Shown here piece after piece: positions 35,929 to 45,268 of a stretch of 64,000 nucleotides of DNA. This DNA is from Prauserella endophytica. GTDB lineage: Bacteria > Actinomycetota > Actinomycetes > Mycobacteriales > Pseudonocardiaceae. The stretch covers positions 682,001 to 746,000 of the forward strand of contig NZ_SWMS01000001.1 in assembly GCF_005146945.1 (NCBI RefSeq), written 5' to 3'. Each line of letters begins with the position of its first letter. The first letter of the stretch is position 1. Made by a program: the position numbers and the translations under genes. The notes below the pieces were generated by a model. It did not search any database and was not told the origin of the DNA. It worked only from the letters and a program-made list of their open reading frames with translations.

Positions 35929-36897
35929 GCCGCCGACCGGGCCCACCGCGTCGGCCAGCGTCCGCTCGTCGGGCAGCCGGGCGCCGGTGACCGCGGGTAC
36001 CGCCTGCGTCGCGTCATCGACGGTCGACGAGCACACGTCGAGCAGGTACTGCGGCACCCGCAGCGCCGGGTCGGTGACGCCCACGAGCGGTGTGCCGACC
36101 GCCGCGATCAGCGGGAAGACCGTGCCGGGGATCCCGATGCACGCCTCGGCGCGCGCGGACGCCCGCAGGGTGGGCACGTCGCTGATCTCGAAGCGGTCCC
36201 ACAGGGAGCGGTCCTCGCGCGGGTGCAGGCCGACGAGGATGTGCCTGCCCGCGGCGGCGAGCCGTTCCGCCGACTCCAGCAGCACCTCGGTGCCCGGCGC
36301 GGCGCCGCCCGTGCCGTCGGGGTGTGTGACGCTCGTCGCCACCAGCACCAGACCCGGCTCCGGCCTGCGTTCCGGGAGTTCGTCGGTCTGCGGGGAGCCG
36401 ACCACGTGGATCTTGCGGCTGGTGCCAAGGTAGCTCGCGAACGCGCGGCCTTCGGCGGGCGAGGACGACGTGATCCGCCGCAGCCGCCTGCGCAGCCGGT
36501 GGGCCAGCTCGGCCTCGGCGGGGCCGAGGTAGGCGAGCGAGCTCACCGCGAGCGGGAGCCGGGGGAAGCGCTCGGCGCAGCTCACCGGCCATTCGCCCGC
36601 GCCCGTCACCACGAGCAGGTCGGCTTGACGCACCTGCTCCGGCGTCGCCACGGGCACGGGGTCCCCGGGCTCGATCCCGGAGAGGTCCGGCACGAGCTGG
36701 GTCAGTCGCCAGCCGCGGTGGGCGGCCTCGGCGAGCAGGGGTTCGACGTGGTAGGTGCCCCACGGCTCGTTGGTGGCCACGACCACGCGGAGCGGGCGCC
36801 GAGGCCGGGCGTGCGCGGTGCCGCCGAGGACGGCGAGCCCGGCGCCGCCGGCGGCGCCGAGTAGCAGTGAGCGGCGGGATACCCCAGAAGATCGCAT
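35833..36897 (-). CDS. Tat-exported protein with GT-B-like domain, function unknown
   Basis: Protein of 354 residues. The N-terminus has SRRSLLLGAAGG followed by a hydrophobic stretch and a possible AHA cleavage site (about residue 30), so Tat export is predicted. The mature part starts with a Rossmann-like strand (LRVVVATNEPWGTYHVEPLL). The second half, with HILVGLHPRED and ACIGIPGTVFPLIAAVGTPLVGV, resembles the nucleotide-binding half of GT-B folds such as UDP-GlcNAc 2-epimerases. Such a fold outside the cytoplasm would lack nucleotide sugar. A TACGTT box lies 7 nt before the ATG. The 3' end runs 96 nt into the tlpA-like gene. Confidence 0.7.
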   Translation of the reverse strand: MRSSGVSRRSLLLGAAGGAGLAVLGGTAHARPRRPLRVVVATNEPWGTYHVEPLLAEAAHRGWRLTQLVPDLSGIEPGDPVPVATPEQVRQADLLVVTGAGEWPVSCAERFPRLPLAVSSLAYLGPAEAELAHRLRRRLRRITSSSPAEGRAFASYLGTSRKIHVVGSPQTDELPERRPEPGLVLVATSVTHPDGTGGAAPGTEVLLESAERLAAAGRHILVGLHPREDRSLWDRFEISDVPTLRASARAEACIGIPGTVFPLIAAVGTPLVGVTDPALRVPQYLLDVCSSTVDDATQAVPAVTGARLPDERTLADAVGPVGGSAARLLDAWRLAALGGKPVHHGNHVGREEVA

Positions 36898-36904
36898 GAT
36901 CGGC

Positions 36905-36910
36905 AACGTA
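36905..36910 (-). promoter_or_regulatory. -10 box for leaderless Tat GT-B-like gene
   Basis: TACGTT on the minus strand, 7 nt before ATG 36897; no ribosome site. Confidence 0.45.
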
Positions 36911-37094
36911 GCCAGCGGTGGTGAACAGCAGGGGAGCAATACGTGGCGGCAAGGTCGTGGCCGGCGGTCCTCCGCCGGGCGGCGAGGGATCAGCAGGGAC
37001 CAGCGTGGTGTCTCGCGTGGCGGTGGACGGCATCGTCCAGACGCGACCCGGACCCTGCGACTTCACACGAAACCCATTCCTTACTCTGAAGGTC

Positions 37095-37865
37095 GTGGAT
37101 CCGACCGCGCTGGCGATGTCCGGCCCGCTGCTGCTCGCGGCAGCCGTGGCCCTCCTGGCCGGCACGGTCTCGTTCGCCTCGCCGTGTGTCGTGCCTCTCG
37201 TTCCGGGCTATCTCGCCTACCTCGCCGCGCTCGTCGGCTCCGACGCGCCCGCCGTGCGGCCGGACGAGGATCGCAAGAAGGGCCGCGGCGCGGTCGTCGG
37301 CGCCGCCGCGCTGTTCGTGCTCGGCTTCACGGTGGTCTTCACCGCGGGCGTCGGCACACTGGTCTGGCTCGCCGACGCGCTGCTGACCAACGAGCAGACG
37401 CTGCAGCGCATCGGCGGCGTGCTCACGATCGCGATGGCGCTGGTGTTCCTCGGATTGATCCCCGGGCTGCAGCGCGACGTCCGTTCGCACCACGTGCCCA
37501 AGGCGGGGCTGTGGGGCGCGCCCGTGCTCGGCGCCGTGTTCGGGCTCGGCTGGACGCCGTGTATCGGGCCGACGCTGTCGGGCGTGCTCTCGATCGCGGC
37601 CGCGAGCGGCGGCACCGGCGCGCGCGGCTTCGTGCTCGTGCTCGTCTACTGCCTCGGCCTCGGCGTGCCGTTCCTGCTGATAGCCGCGGGCGCCAGGTGG
37701 GCGGTCGGCGCCACCGACTGGCTGCGCCGCAACGGCCGCCGCGTGCAGATCTTCGGCGGTGTGCTGCTGCTCGCCGTCGGCGTGCTCCTCGTCACGGGCC
37801 TGTGGGCGGAGCTGGTGGCCTGGATGCGCGACGCGTTCATCAGCGACGTGAGGCTCCCGCTGTGA
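37095..37865 (+). CDS. ccdA: cytochrome c biogenesis protein CcdA
   Basis: Polytopic membrane protein of 256 residues with about six helices that carries electrons from cytoplasmic thioredoxin to outside thiols. The redox cysteines are Cys31 (FASPCVVPLVPGY) and Cys156 (GWTPCIGPTLSG), each followed by proline-containing helices as in the family. The GTG at 37095 has AAGG upstream and is where homology begins; the open frame back to 36918 is discarded. Its stop overlaps the resB start (GTGA). Confidence 0.93.
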   Translation: MDPTALAMSGPLLLAAAVALLAGTVSFASPCVVPLVPGYLAYLAALVGSDAPAVRPDEDRKKGRGAVVGAAALFVLGFTVVFTAGVGTLVWLADALLTNEQTLQRIGGVLTIAMALVFLGLIPGLQRDVRSHHVPKAGLWGAPVLGAVFGLGWTPCIGPTLSGVLSIAAASGGTGARGFVLVLVYCLGLGVPFLLIAAGARWAVGATDWLRRNGRRVQIFGGVLLLAVGVLLVTGLWAELVAWMRDAFISDVRLPL

Positions 37866-39478
37866 CGAGCACGGTCACGCCGGAGCGCAAGCAGTACCGG
37901 CCCACCCCCGCCCGCCGCGCGCTGGCGTTCCTTCGCAACACGTGGCGCGGCCTCACGTCGATGCGCACCGCGCTGGTGCTGCTGTTCCTGCTCGCACTCG
38001 CCGCCCTGCCCGGCGCGCTGCTGCCCCAGCACGACCTCAACGAGCCGAAGACGCGGGAGTACATCGCCAACCACGGCTGGTGGGGACAGCTGCTCGACCG
38101 GCTGCAGTTCTTCGACGTCTACTCCAGCGTCTGGTTCTCGGCGATCTACCTGCTGCTGATGGTGTCGCTGGTCGGCTGCCTCGCGCCGCGCAGCGTCGAG
38201 TACGTGCGCTCCATGCGGGCGAAGCCCGTGCTGACGCCGCGCAACCTCGGCCGCCTCCCGCACCACGTGCGCGCCGAGGTCGACGCCGACCCCGACGAGG
38301 TGCTCGCCGCGGCGGACCGGCGCCTGCGCGGCTGGCGCCGCGTTCAGCGCGACGAAACGGAGGGCACCCGCAGCATCAGCGCCGAGCGCGGGTACCTGCG
38401 TGAGACCGGCAACCTGTTCTTCCACTTCGGCATGCTCGGCGTGATCGTCGCGTTCGCCCTCGGCGCGATGTACTCCTACGAGGGCCAGGTGATCGTCTTC
38501 GCCGACGGCTCCGAGGCCTCCGAGTTCTGCAACTCCGGCATCTACGCCTACGACTCGTTCAACCCTGGCCTTCGCGTGGACGGCACCGAGCTGACGCCGT
38601 TCTGCCTGCGCGTCAACGACTTCGCGGCGACCTACGCCGACACCGGCCAGCCGATCGCCTACGAGGCGAACATCGAGTACCAGTCCGGAGCCGACCTCGC
38701 CGCCGACACCTGGCGGCCGTACCACCTCGAGGTCAACGAGCCGCTGCGCACCGAGGGCGACCGCGTCTACCTGCTCGACCACGGCTTCGCCCCGACGTTC
38801 ACCGTCACCTTCCCCGACGGCACCAGCCGGACGCAGGCCATCCAGTGGCGGCCGGTGGACAACACCACGGGCCTCTCCGAGGGCGCGACGAAGTTCGAGC
38901 CGCCCGGCATCACCGACGCCGAGGAGCGCAGGCAGAACCAGCTCGCGGTGACCGGACTGTTCGCGCCGAACGCGCTGATGCACGGCGAGATCCTCACCTC
39001 GGCGGGCCCCCAGCTCACCAACCCCGCCGTGGCCGTCGACGTGATGCGCGGCGACCTCGGCGTCGACTCCGGCCGTGGCCAGTCGATCTTCGAGATCGAC
39101 CAGTCGATGGTGGACAGCGGACGGCTGGAGCGCGTGGCGAGGGAGAACCTCGACGTCGGCGAGCAGCTGACCCTGGACGACGGCACGAAGGTGCGCTTCG
39201 ACGGCGTCGACCAGTGGGTGTCGCTCCAGGTGTCGCACGACCCGACCCAGGTGTGGGTGCTGGGCTTCGCGATCGCGATGTTCGCCGGGCTCGGCGGCTC
39301 GCTGTTCATCAAGCGCCGGAGGCTGTGGGTCCGGGTGGCCCCGGTCGAGGACGCGGACGGGAAACGACGTACCGTAGTAGAGGTGGGCGGTCTCGCCCGC
39401 ACGGATCAAGCCGGGTACGGCGAGGAGTTCGCCAAGATCGCCGACGACCTCCTGACCGGTGACAGAAAGGCACCCTGA
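37862..39478 (+). CDS. resB: cytochrome c biogenesis protein ResB
   Basis: Ccs1/ResB component of System II cytochrome c maturation, 538 residues. Three N-terminal membrane helices (about 37-55, 88-108, 178-198) precede a large extracytoplasmic domain (about 205-475), followed by a last helix (VWVLGFAIAMFAGLGGSLFI) and a cytoplasmic tail. With CcsA it carries heme across the membrane and attaches it to CxxCH sites. Its histidines (HFGMLG) are candidate heme ligands. Coupled to both neighbours by overlapping start and stop codons. Confidence 0.92.
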   Translation: MTSTVTPERKQYRPTPARRALAFLRNTWRGLTSMRTALVLLFLLALAALPGALLPQHDLNEPKTREYIANHGWWGQLLDRLQFFDVYSSVWFSAIYLLLMVSLVGCLAPRSVEYVRSMRAKPVLTPRNLGRLPHHVRAEVDADPDEVLAAADRRLRGWRRVQRDETEGTRSISAERGYLRETGNLFFHFGMLGVIVAFALGAMYSYEGQVIVFADGSEASEFCNSGIYAYDSFNPGLRVDGTELTPFCLRVNDFAATYADTGQPIAYEANIEYQSGADLAADTWRPYHLEVNEPLRTEGDRVYLLDHGFAPTFTVTFPDGTSRTQAIQWRPVDNTTGLSEGATKFEPPGITDAEERRQNQLAVTGLFAPNALMHGEILTSAGPQLTNPAVAVDVMRGDLGVDSGRGQSIFEIDQSMVDSGRLERVARENLDVGEQLTLDDGTKVRFDGVDQWVSLQVSHDPTQVWVLGFAIAMFAGLGGSLFIKRRRLWVRVAPVEDADGKRRTVVEVGGLARTDQAGYGEEFAKIADDLLTGDRKAP

Positions 39479-40446
39479 TGCCGGTGAACGAGACGCTGTC
39501 GCAGTACAGCGACTGGTCCTACACCACAGCGGTAGCGGTGTACGTGTTCGCGATGGTGTTCTTCCTCGTCGAACAGTCCTTCGGCCGCAAGGGGCGCCAG
39601 GCCGCCGCGCGCACCCGCTCGCGTGAGCTGGTCGGCGCGGGCGGCCCGAGCACCACGGTCACGCCGTCGACCAGCGAGGAGCGCCCGGCGCAGCCGCGCA
39701 CCAGGGCCGAGCGCATCGGCCGCATGGGCGTGGCGCTGACCGTCCTCGGTGCCCTGCTCCACCTGGCCTCGCTCGTGCTGCGCGGGCTCGCGACGAGCCG
39801 CGCGCCGTGGGGCAACATGTACGAGTACATCGCGATCATCTGCTTCGTCACCGTGGTGACGTGGCTGGTGGTGCTGCGGAAGTCCCCGGTGCGGCACCTG
39901 TCGGCGTTCGTGCTGCTGCCGGTCGTGATCCTGATGTTCGTGGGCGGCACGTGGCTCTACACGATCGCCGCGCCGCTGCAGCCCGCGCTCCAGTCGTACT
40001 GGCTGGTCATCCATGTCTCCGCCGCCGCGGTCGGTTCGGGGATCTTCCTGATCCCCGGCGTGGCGAGCCTGCTGTACCTGGTGAAGGCACGCAACGAGAA
40101 GAACCCCGCCAAGTTCGCGCGGTTCGGCCCGAAGCTGCCCGCACTCGACGTGCTCGACCGGATCGCCTACCGCACCACGGTGTTCGCGTTCCCGGTGTTC
40201 ACCTTCGGCGTGCTGTGCGGCGCGGTGTGGGCCGAGGCGGCGTGGGGCCGGTTCTGGGGCTGGGACCCCAAGGAGACCGTCGCGTTCATCGCCTGGGTCA
40301 TCTACGCCGCGTACCTGCACTCGCGGGCGACGGCGGGCTGGCGGGGCAACCGGGCCGCGGTGATCAACGTGATCGGCTTCGCGGCGACGGTCTTCAACCT
40401 GTTCTTCGTGAACCTGGTGACGGTCGGTCTTCACTCGTACGCCTAG
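39478..40446 (+). CDS. ccsA: cytochrome c biogenesis protein CcsA
   Basis: Heme-handling subunit of the System II synthase, 322 residues with about eight membrane helices. The tryptophan-rich WWD-type signature is WGRFWGWDPKET near residue 255, and flanking histidines (VIHVSAAAVGS, AYLHSRA) are candidate heme ligands. The ATG shares one base with the resB stop. Also called CcsB in actinobacterial annotation. Completes TlpA-CcdA-ResB-CcsA. Confidence 0.94.
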   Translation: MPVNETLSQYSDWSYTTAVAVYVFAMVFFLVEQSFGRKGRQAAARTRSRELVGAGGPSTTVTPSTSEERPAQPRTRAERIGRMGVALTVLGALLHLASLVLRGLATSRAPWGNMYEYIAIICFVTVVTWLVVLRKSPVRHLSAFVLLPVVILMFVGGTWLYTIAAPLQPALQSYWLVIHVSAAAVGSGIFLIPGVASLLYLVKARNEKNPAKFARFGPKLPALDVLDRIAYRTTVFAFPVFTFGVLCGAVWAEAAWGRFWGWDPKETVAFIAWVIYAAYLHSRATAGWRGNRAAVINVIGFAATVFNLFFVNLVTVGLHSYA

Positions 40447-40532
40447 GCAACATGCTGTCTTGAGGTGGCACCGACTACCGTCGCGGGTGAAGGTAAGGGG
40501 GACAACCTCGCGACCATCGGAGGAATGACGCG

Positions 40533-41750
40533 GTGACCGGACCCATCGACCCGAACGGGCAGGACCAGCCGCTCTCGTCCGAGGCGAGCACGGATTCCAC
40601 GCCCCACCCCGCCGTGCCGCCTGCGCAGCCGCCGCAGCGGCCCGCGTACCCGCCGCAGCAGCCGGCGTACGACCCGAACCTGCCCCCGCTGGCCCCGCAG
40701 GCGCAGCAGCCCGCTCAGCCCCGGCAACAGCACCAGCACCCGTACGCGCCGGCGCCACAGCAGGGCGGTCAGCAGTTGCCGCCGTTGCCGCAGCCGCAGC
40801 GCTCGCGGCACGCGCTCGGCAATGGCGCCGACCTCACCGGCGGCCAGTTCGTCAAGCGCATGAAGCGCACCCCGCAGTCGGGCTGGCGCAAGGCGCTCTA
40901 CCTGGGCACGGGCAAGCTGATCAACCCGGGGGAGAGCCCGGCCGACCGCAGGCGCCGCGAGCTGATCTCGCGCGTCAACCAGCCGCTGCGGGGCTGCTAC
41001 AAGATCGCGATGCTGAGCCTCAAGGGCGGCGTCGGCAAGACCACCACCACGACCACGCTCGGCTCCACGTTCGCGTCGCTGCGCGGCGACCGCGTGATCG
41101 CGGTGGACGCGAACCCGGACCGGGGCACGCTGTCGCAGAAGATCCCGATCGAGACCACGGCGACCGTGCGGCACCTGCTGCGCGACGCCGACCGGATCAC
41201 GCGCTACAGCGACGTGCGGGCCTACACGTCACAGGGGTCGAGCAGGCTGGAGATCCTCGCGAGCGAGCAGGACCCGGCCGTCTCGGAGGCGTTCTCCGAG
41301 AACGACTACCGGCGCACGGTCGCGCTGCTGGAGCACTTCTACAACATCGTCCTCACCGACTGCGGCACCGGACTGATGCACTCGGCGATGAAGGGCGTGC
41401 TGGACTCGGCGGATTCGCTCGTGATCGTGTCGTCTGGCTCGGTCGACGGTGCGCGCAGCGCGTCGGCCACGCTCGACTGGCTCGACGCGCACGGCTACGG
41501 TGACCTGGTCAAACGTTCGGTCACGGTAATCAACTCGGTGCGCCCGAAGGCGGGTTCGGTCGACCTCGACAAGCTGGCCGCGCACTTCGCGGCGCGGACG
41601 AGGGGAGTCGTGCGGATTCCGTTCGACCCGCACCTGGAGGAAGGCGCGGAGATCGAGCTGGAACGCCTCGAGGAGGCCACCAGGCTCGCGCTGCTCGAAC
41701 TCGCCGCGACGGTTGCCGACGGCTTCGCCGCCGACCGGATGGTGCGCTGA
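40533..41750 (+). CDS. MinD/ParA-like ATPase with Pro/Gln-rich N-terminus
   Basis: Protein of 405 residues, counterpart of mycobacterial Rv0530. Residues 1 to about 95 are a disordered Pro/Gln/Ala-rich region. The deviant Walker A KGGVGKTTTT (Lys169 in GK) and DANPDRGTLS follow. DANPDRGTL is shared with EspI-type proteins of type VII secretion systems, while true chromosome ParA has DxDPQ. The partner is unknown. GGAGG lies about 10 nt before the GTG. Placed after the cytochrome c set, with 86 nt between. Confidence 0.8.
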   Translation: MTGPIDPNGQDQPLSSEASTDSTPHPAVPPAQPPQRPAYPPQQPAYDPNLPPLAPQAQQPAQPRQQHQHPYAPAPQQGGQQLPPLPQPQRSRHALGNGADLTGGQFVKRMKRTPQSGWRKALYLGTGKLINPGESPADRRRRELISRVNQPLRGCYKIAMLSLKGGVGKTTTTTTLGSTFASLRGDRVIAVDANPDRGTLSQKIPIETTATVRHLLRDADRITRYSDVRAYTSQGSSRLEILASEQDPAVSEAFSENDYRRTVALLEHFYNIVLTDCGTGLMHSAMKGVLDSADSLVIVSSGSVDGARSASATLDWLDAHGYGDLVKRSVTVINSVRPKAGSVDLDKLAAHFAARTRGVVRIPFDPHLEEGAEIELERLEEATRLALLELAATVADGFAADRMVR

Positions 41751-41780
41751 GGCCCAGCGGGCAGGTCAGCCGCGGCCAGG

Positions 41781-41966
41781 TCAGCCCTTGTCGTCCTCGT
41801 CGGGCTTCTTCGGGCGCTGCTCACCGAGCTTGCGAAGGAAATCCGGGTCGTCGTCGGGAGCGACGGCACTCGGGCGCTGCGGAACGCCGACGCGTTCGGC
41901 CCCGAACACCCGCCACAACAGGACGGCGATGGTCAGCGCGCCGATCGCTGCGAGCAGGTAGAGCAT
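41781..41966 (-). CDS. small single-pass membrane protein
   Basis: Protein of 61 residues: one N-terminal membrane helix (2-20), then a charged cytoplasmic tail ending in KPDEDDKG. No recognised family. A good AGGGAG site precedes the ATG by 6 nt, which supports translation. It is convergent with the ParA-like gene (30 nt apart) and lies 137 nt downstream of bldC on the same strand. Confidence 0.65.
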   Translation of the reverse strand: MLYLLAAIGALTIAVLLWRVFGAERVGVPQRPSAVAPDDDPDFLRKLGEQRPKKPDEDDKG

Positions 41967-42103
41967 GCTCGCTCCCTTCGTATGCTGCGCGAGGTGGACT
42001 GTGCTTACCTCGAGATTAACCCTTTTGCCGGGTTCGGGGGGCGGAGGGTGCCCTGCGGCACTGGAGGGTTGCCCTCCGTCACCACCATCGCGCGGTCGCC
42101 GGA

Positions 42104-42313
42104 TCAGGCGCGCTTGGGCTCGCTGGCGTCAGTGGTCAGCTCGGCGAGGAGCTCGTTGACCTCGGCCTCGCGGAACCTGCGGTGCCCTCCTGGGGTGCGG
42201 ATCGAGCCGATCCGCCCAGCCGTCGCCCAGCGGGTCACCGTCTTCGGGTCCACCCGGAACAACGCGGCGACCTCGCCCGGTGTCAGTAGCCGTCCTCCCG
42301 TGGTCGCGGTCAC
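42104..42313 (-). CDS. bldC: developmental regulator BldC
   Basis: MerR-like DNA-binding protein of 69 residues without an effector domain. LLTPGEVAALFRVDPKTVT is the helix-turn-helix and IRTPGGHRRFREAEV the wing, nearly the text-book BldC sequence. In Streptomyces it delays the onset of development by repressing sporulation genes and binds direct repeats cooperatively. The GTG has an AAGGAGG site. It is divergent from an Lrp-type regulator across a 192-nt region. Confidence 0.92.
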   Translation of the reverse strand: MTATTGGRLLTPGEVAALFRVDPKTVTRWATAGRIGSIRTPGGHRRFREAEVNELLAELTTDASEPKRA

Positions 42314-42493
42314 TTTCCGCCTCCTTCACACCATCAGTGCCATACCGAGAGCGCGTCGGGCTTCACAACCGGCGTGCCTGGTCTTCGACGCCGCAATCGT
42401 TGCACTTCACCCGTCGGGTACTCGAACGGTTGTCAAAGGGTAAAGAGGTAGTAAGGGACAAAAGGGCCGGTTCGGACACGGTTCGCCTGGATC

Positions 42494-42499
42494 TAGCCT
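42494..42499 (+). promoter_or_regulatory. -10 box for leaderless Lrp-family gene
   Basis: TAGCCT lies 6 nt before the GTG at 42506. No ribosome site is present. Confidence 0.5.
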
Positions 42500-42505
42500 T
42501 GGCCC

Positions 42506-42964
42506 GTGGACCAACTCGACCGCAAGATCATCGCCGAGCTCCGGAACAACGGCAGGGCCACCTACGCCGAGCTCGGCAGGACCGTCGGCCTCTCCGCTTC
42601 ATCCGTACACGAACGCGTCGGAAAACTCGAGGCCGCCGGGGTGATCACCGGCTATCACGCCGTGGTCGACCCGCGCAGAGTCGGCCTCGGGGTCACCGCG
42701 CTCGTCGGCATCCAGCCCACCGACACCGCCTCCGACGACGAGGTCGCCGTCGCGCTCGGGGAGCTGCCCGAGGTGGAGAGCTGCTACGCGGTCGCGGGCG
42801 ACGAGGCGTTCGTCGTCAAGGTCAGGGTCGAGACGGTCGACGAGCTGGAACACACCCTCGGCAGGCTCCGCCGCATCGACGGTGTCGCGCGCACGCGCAC
42901 CACGGTCGTGCTGTCGACCCGGTTCGAGGGCCGCCCCAACAACACCGGCCTCGACCAGGGGTAG
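42506..42964 (+). CDS. Lrp/AsnC family transcriptional regulator
   Basis: Feast/famine regulator of 152 residues. The N-terminal helix-turn-helix (about 15-50: TYAELGRTVGLSASSVHERVGKLEAAG) is followed by a RAM ligand-binding domain (about 62-145) with LPEVESCYAVAGDEAFVVKV. It probably senses an amino acid and forms octamers; the ligand is not known. The start is GTG with a -10 box 6 nt upstream. Confidence 0.9.
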   Translation: MDQLDRKIIAELRNNGRATYAELGRTVGLSASSVHERVGKLEAAGVITGYHAVVDPRRVGLGVTALVGIQPTDTASDDEVAVALGELPEVESCYAVAGDEAFVVKVRVETVDELEHTLGRLRRIDGVARTRTTVVLSTRFEGRPNNTGLDQG

Positions 42965-42967
42965 CCT
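42962..42967 (+). promoter_or_regulatory. -10 box overlapping the Lrp stop codon
   Basis: TAGCCT begins with the TAG stop of the Lrp gene and lies 8 nt before GTG 42976. Confidence 0.4.
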
Positions 42968-42975
42968 CGTAGAAC

Positions 42976-43260
42976 GTGAGCGAACGACCAGGTGAGCACC
43001 TCGCCCGCGACCTGACCCTGTACGTGCTGGCGCGCTTCGTGCTGGTGGGCGTGGTGGCCGCGATTCTCGTGCTGGTGGGCGTGCCGCTGCTGGTGGCACT
43101 GGCGGTGGGCCTGGTCGTCGGCCTGCCGCTCGGCCTCCTCCTGCTCCGCAAGCTCAACGCCCGCGTCACGGCCGGGCTGGCCGCCCGCAACGAGAACCGG
43201 GCCCGCGAACGGGCCGCGCTGCGGGCGCAGCTGCGCGGTGACACCCCGGAGACGGAGTGA
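42976..43260 (+). CDS. DUF4229-type small membrane protein
   Basis: Protein of 94 residues with two membrane helices (about 12-36 and 40-58) and a basic, coiled C-terminal tail ([21 protein letters not shown]). It fits the actinobacterial DUF4229 family; function unknown. Its stop overlaps the start of the cysteine-synthase-like gene (GTGA). Confidence 0.75.
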   Translation: MSERPGEHLARDLTLYVLARFVLVGVVAAILVLVGVPLLVALAVGLVVGLPLGLLLLRKLNARVTAGLAARNENRARERAALRAQLRGDTPETE

Positions 43261-44330
43261 GCGAGAGCACCGCCGCGTGGGTCCGTGAGGCCATCCGGGT
43301 CCTCGAGGCCGACGCCAATCGCAGTGCCGACACGCACCTGCATGTCTTCCCTTTACCTTCCGAGTGGGGCATCGACCTCTACCTCAAGGACGAGTCCGTG
43401 CACCCCACCGGCTCGCTCAAGCACCGGCTCGCGCGCTCGCTGTTCCTCTATGGCCTCGTCAACGGCCGGATCGGGCCGGACACGGTGCTCATCGAGGCCT
43501 CCAGCGGCTCGACGGCGGTCTCCGAGGCCTACTTCGCCAGGATGCTCGGGCTCGAGTTCGTGACGGTGGTGCCGCGCAAGACGAGTCAGGAGAAGATCGA
43601 CCTCATCGAGTTCTACGGCGGCCGGTGCCATTTCGTGGACGCCCCGCCCGCGATGTACTCCGAGGCCGAGCGGCTCGCCGCCGAATGCGGTGGGCACTAC
43701 CTCGACCAGTTCACCTTCGCCGAGCGGGCCACCGACTGGCGCGGCAACAACAACATCGCCGAGTCGGTGTTCACGCAGCTGCGGTCGGAGCGGCACCCGG
43801 TGCCGTCGTGGATCGTGGTCGGCGCGGGCACGGGCGGCACGAGCGCCACGTTCGGCCGGTACGTCCGCTACCGCAGGCACCACACCAGGATCGCCGTGGT
43901 GGACCCCGAGAACTCGGCGTTCTTCGGCGCGTGGGAGACCGGCGCGATGGACTACGCCACCGGCATGCCGTCGCGGATCGAGGGCATCGGCAGGCCTCGC
44001 GTCGAGCCGTCGTTCGTGCCGGAGATCATCGACGAGATGTTCCAGGTCCCCGACGCGGGCTCGCTGGCGGCGATCAGGTTCCTGCGGGAGCGCACGGGGC
44101 ACTGGGCGGGCGGTTCGACCGGCACCAACCTCTACGGTGCGTTCACGCTGATCTCGCGGATGCTCGCCGAGGGGGAGCAGGGCAGCGTCGTCACGTTGCT
44201 GTGTGACGGCGGGGAGCGCTACGCCAAGACCTACTACGACGACGCGTGGGTGGCCGAGCAGGGCCACGACCTCGCGCCGCACCGCGCGGCGATGGAGCGG
44301 TTCCTGGAGACGGGCCGGTTCCCTAGCTGA
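43257..44330 (+). CDS. PLP-dependent cysteine synthase family protein
   Basis: Fold-type II PLP enzyme of 357 residues, related to O-acetylserine sulfhydrylases and cysteine desulfhydrases. The PLP lysine is Lys55 in [10 protein letters not shown], the substrate loop is [11 protein letters not shown] and the phosphate-binding loop [14 protein letters not shown]. It differs from normal CysK (TGSLKHR instead of SVKDR), like the mycobacterial Cds1 desulfhydrase group, so cysteine breakdown is as likely as synthesis. The gene overlaps menA tail to tail by 8 nt. Confidence 0.85.
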   Translation: MSESTAAWVREAIRVLEADANRSADTHLHVFPLPSEWGIDLYLKDESVHPTGSLKHRLARSLFLYGLVNGRIGPDTVLIEASSGSTAVSEAYFARMLGLEFVTVVPRKTSQEKIDLIEFYGGRCHFVDAPPAMYSEAERLAAECGGHYLDQFTFAERATDWRGNNNIAESVFTQLRSERHPVPSWIVVGAGTGGTSATFGRYVRYRRHHTRIAVVDPENSAFFGAWETGAMDYATGMPSRIEGIGRPRVEPSFVPEIIDEMFQVPDAGSLAAIRFLRERTGHWAGGSTGTNLYGAFTLISRMLAEGEQGSVVTLLCDGGERYAKTYYDDAWVAEQGHDLAPHRAAMERFLETGRFPS

Positions 44331-45195
44331 AAGCGAGCGCGCCGCCGGTCAGCACGGCCCAGGCCAGCATGGCCATGCCGGTGCCGCCGAGCACGGGGAT
44401 CAGCGCCCTGCCCGAGCCGCCGCCCGCGATGGTGCGCACCGGAACGGCCAGCAGTGGCGCGGCGAGCAGGCCCACGAACGCGAGTGGGCTCGCGATGCCG
44501 AGCGCCACGGTGACCGCGAACGGAACGCTCACGAGCACGAGGTACAGCCGCCGGGTTCCGGCGTCGCCGAGTTTGACGGCCAGCGTGCGCTTGCCCGCCT
44601 CGCGGTCGGTGGGGATGTCGCGGAGGTTGTTGGCCACGAGCACCGCTGTGGACAGCGATCCGATGGCGACCGCGCAGCCGAGTGCCGCCCAGCTGACGGT
44701 GCCCGCCTGCACGTAGACCGTGCCGAGCACGGCGGCGAGGCCGAAGAAGACGAACACGGCCACCTCGCCGAGACCCGCGTAGCCGTAGGGCCTGCGGCCA
44801 CCGGTGTAGAACCAGGCGCCCGCGATGCACGCGGCGCCCAGCAGGAGCAGCCACCACGTACCCGTCGCGGCGACGAGCACGAGCCCGAGCACCCCGGCGA
44901 TGCCGAGCGAGGCGAGTGCGGCGGCGAGCACGACCTTCGGCCTGGCAACGCCGGAGCCGACCAGCCGCAGCGGGCCGACGCGCTCGGTGTCGGTGCCGCG
45001 CACGCCGTCGGAGTAGTCGTTGGCGAAGTTGACGCCGATGATCAGCGCGAGCGCCACGAGCAGGGCCAGCAGCGACTGCCACCACGAGAAGGCGCCGAGC
45101 TGCACGGTCGCGCCGACGCCGGCCAGGACGGGGGCGACGGCGTTGGGCAACGTCCGCGGCCGCGCCCCCTCGATCCACTCCGCAACGGTTGCCAT
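44323..45195 (-). CDS. menA: 1,4-dihydroxy-2-naphthoate polyprenyltransferase
   Basis: UbiA-family membrane prenyltransferase of 290 residues with about eight helices. It attaches the polyprenyl tail to 1,4-dihydroxy-2-naphthoate, giving demethylmenaquinol. The first Asp-rich motif is [12 protein letters not shown] and the second [18 protein letters not shown], which bind prenyl diphosphate through magnesium. ATG 45195 gives the common [16 protein letters not shown] beginning; ATG 45213 has a better GGAG site and would add six residues. Confidence 0.94.
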   Translation of the reverse strand: MATVAEWIEGARPRTLPNAVAPVLAGVGATVQLGAFSWWQSLLALLVALALIIGVNFANDYSDGVRGTDTERVGPLRLVGSGVARPKVVLAAALASLGIAGVLGLVLVAATGTWWLLLLGAACIAGAWFYTGGRRPYGYAGLGEVAVFVFFGLAAVLGTVYVQAGTVSWAALGCAVAIGSLSTAVLVANNLRDIPTDREAGKRTLAVKLGDAGTRRLYLVLVSVPFAVTVALGIASPLAFVGLLAAPLLAVPVRTIAGGGSGRALIPVLGGTGMAMLAWAVLTGGALAFS

Positions 45196-45268
45196 ACCGC
45201 CATTCTTCGCCATGCCGATCTCCACGCGGTGCCGACCGGGTGGCCGGTGCGCGGCGGGTGGGGTTGGC

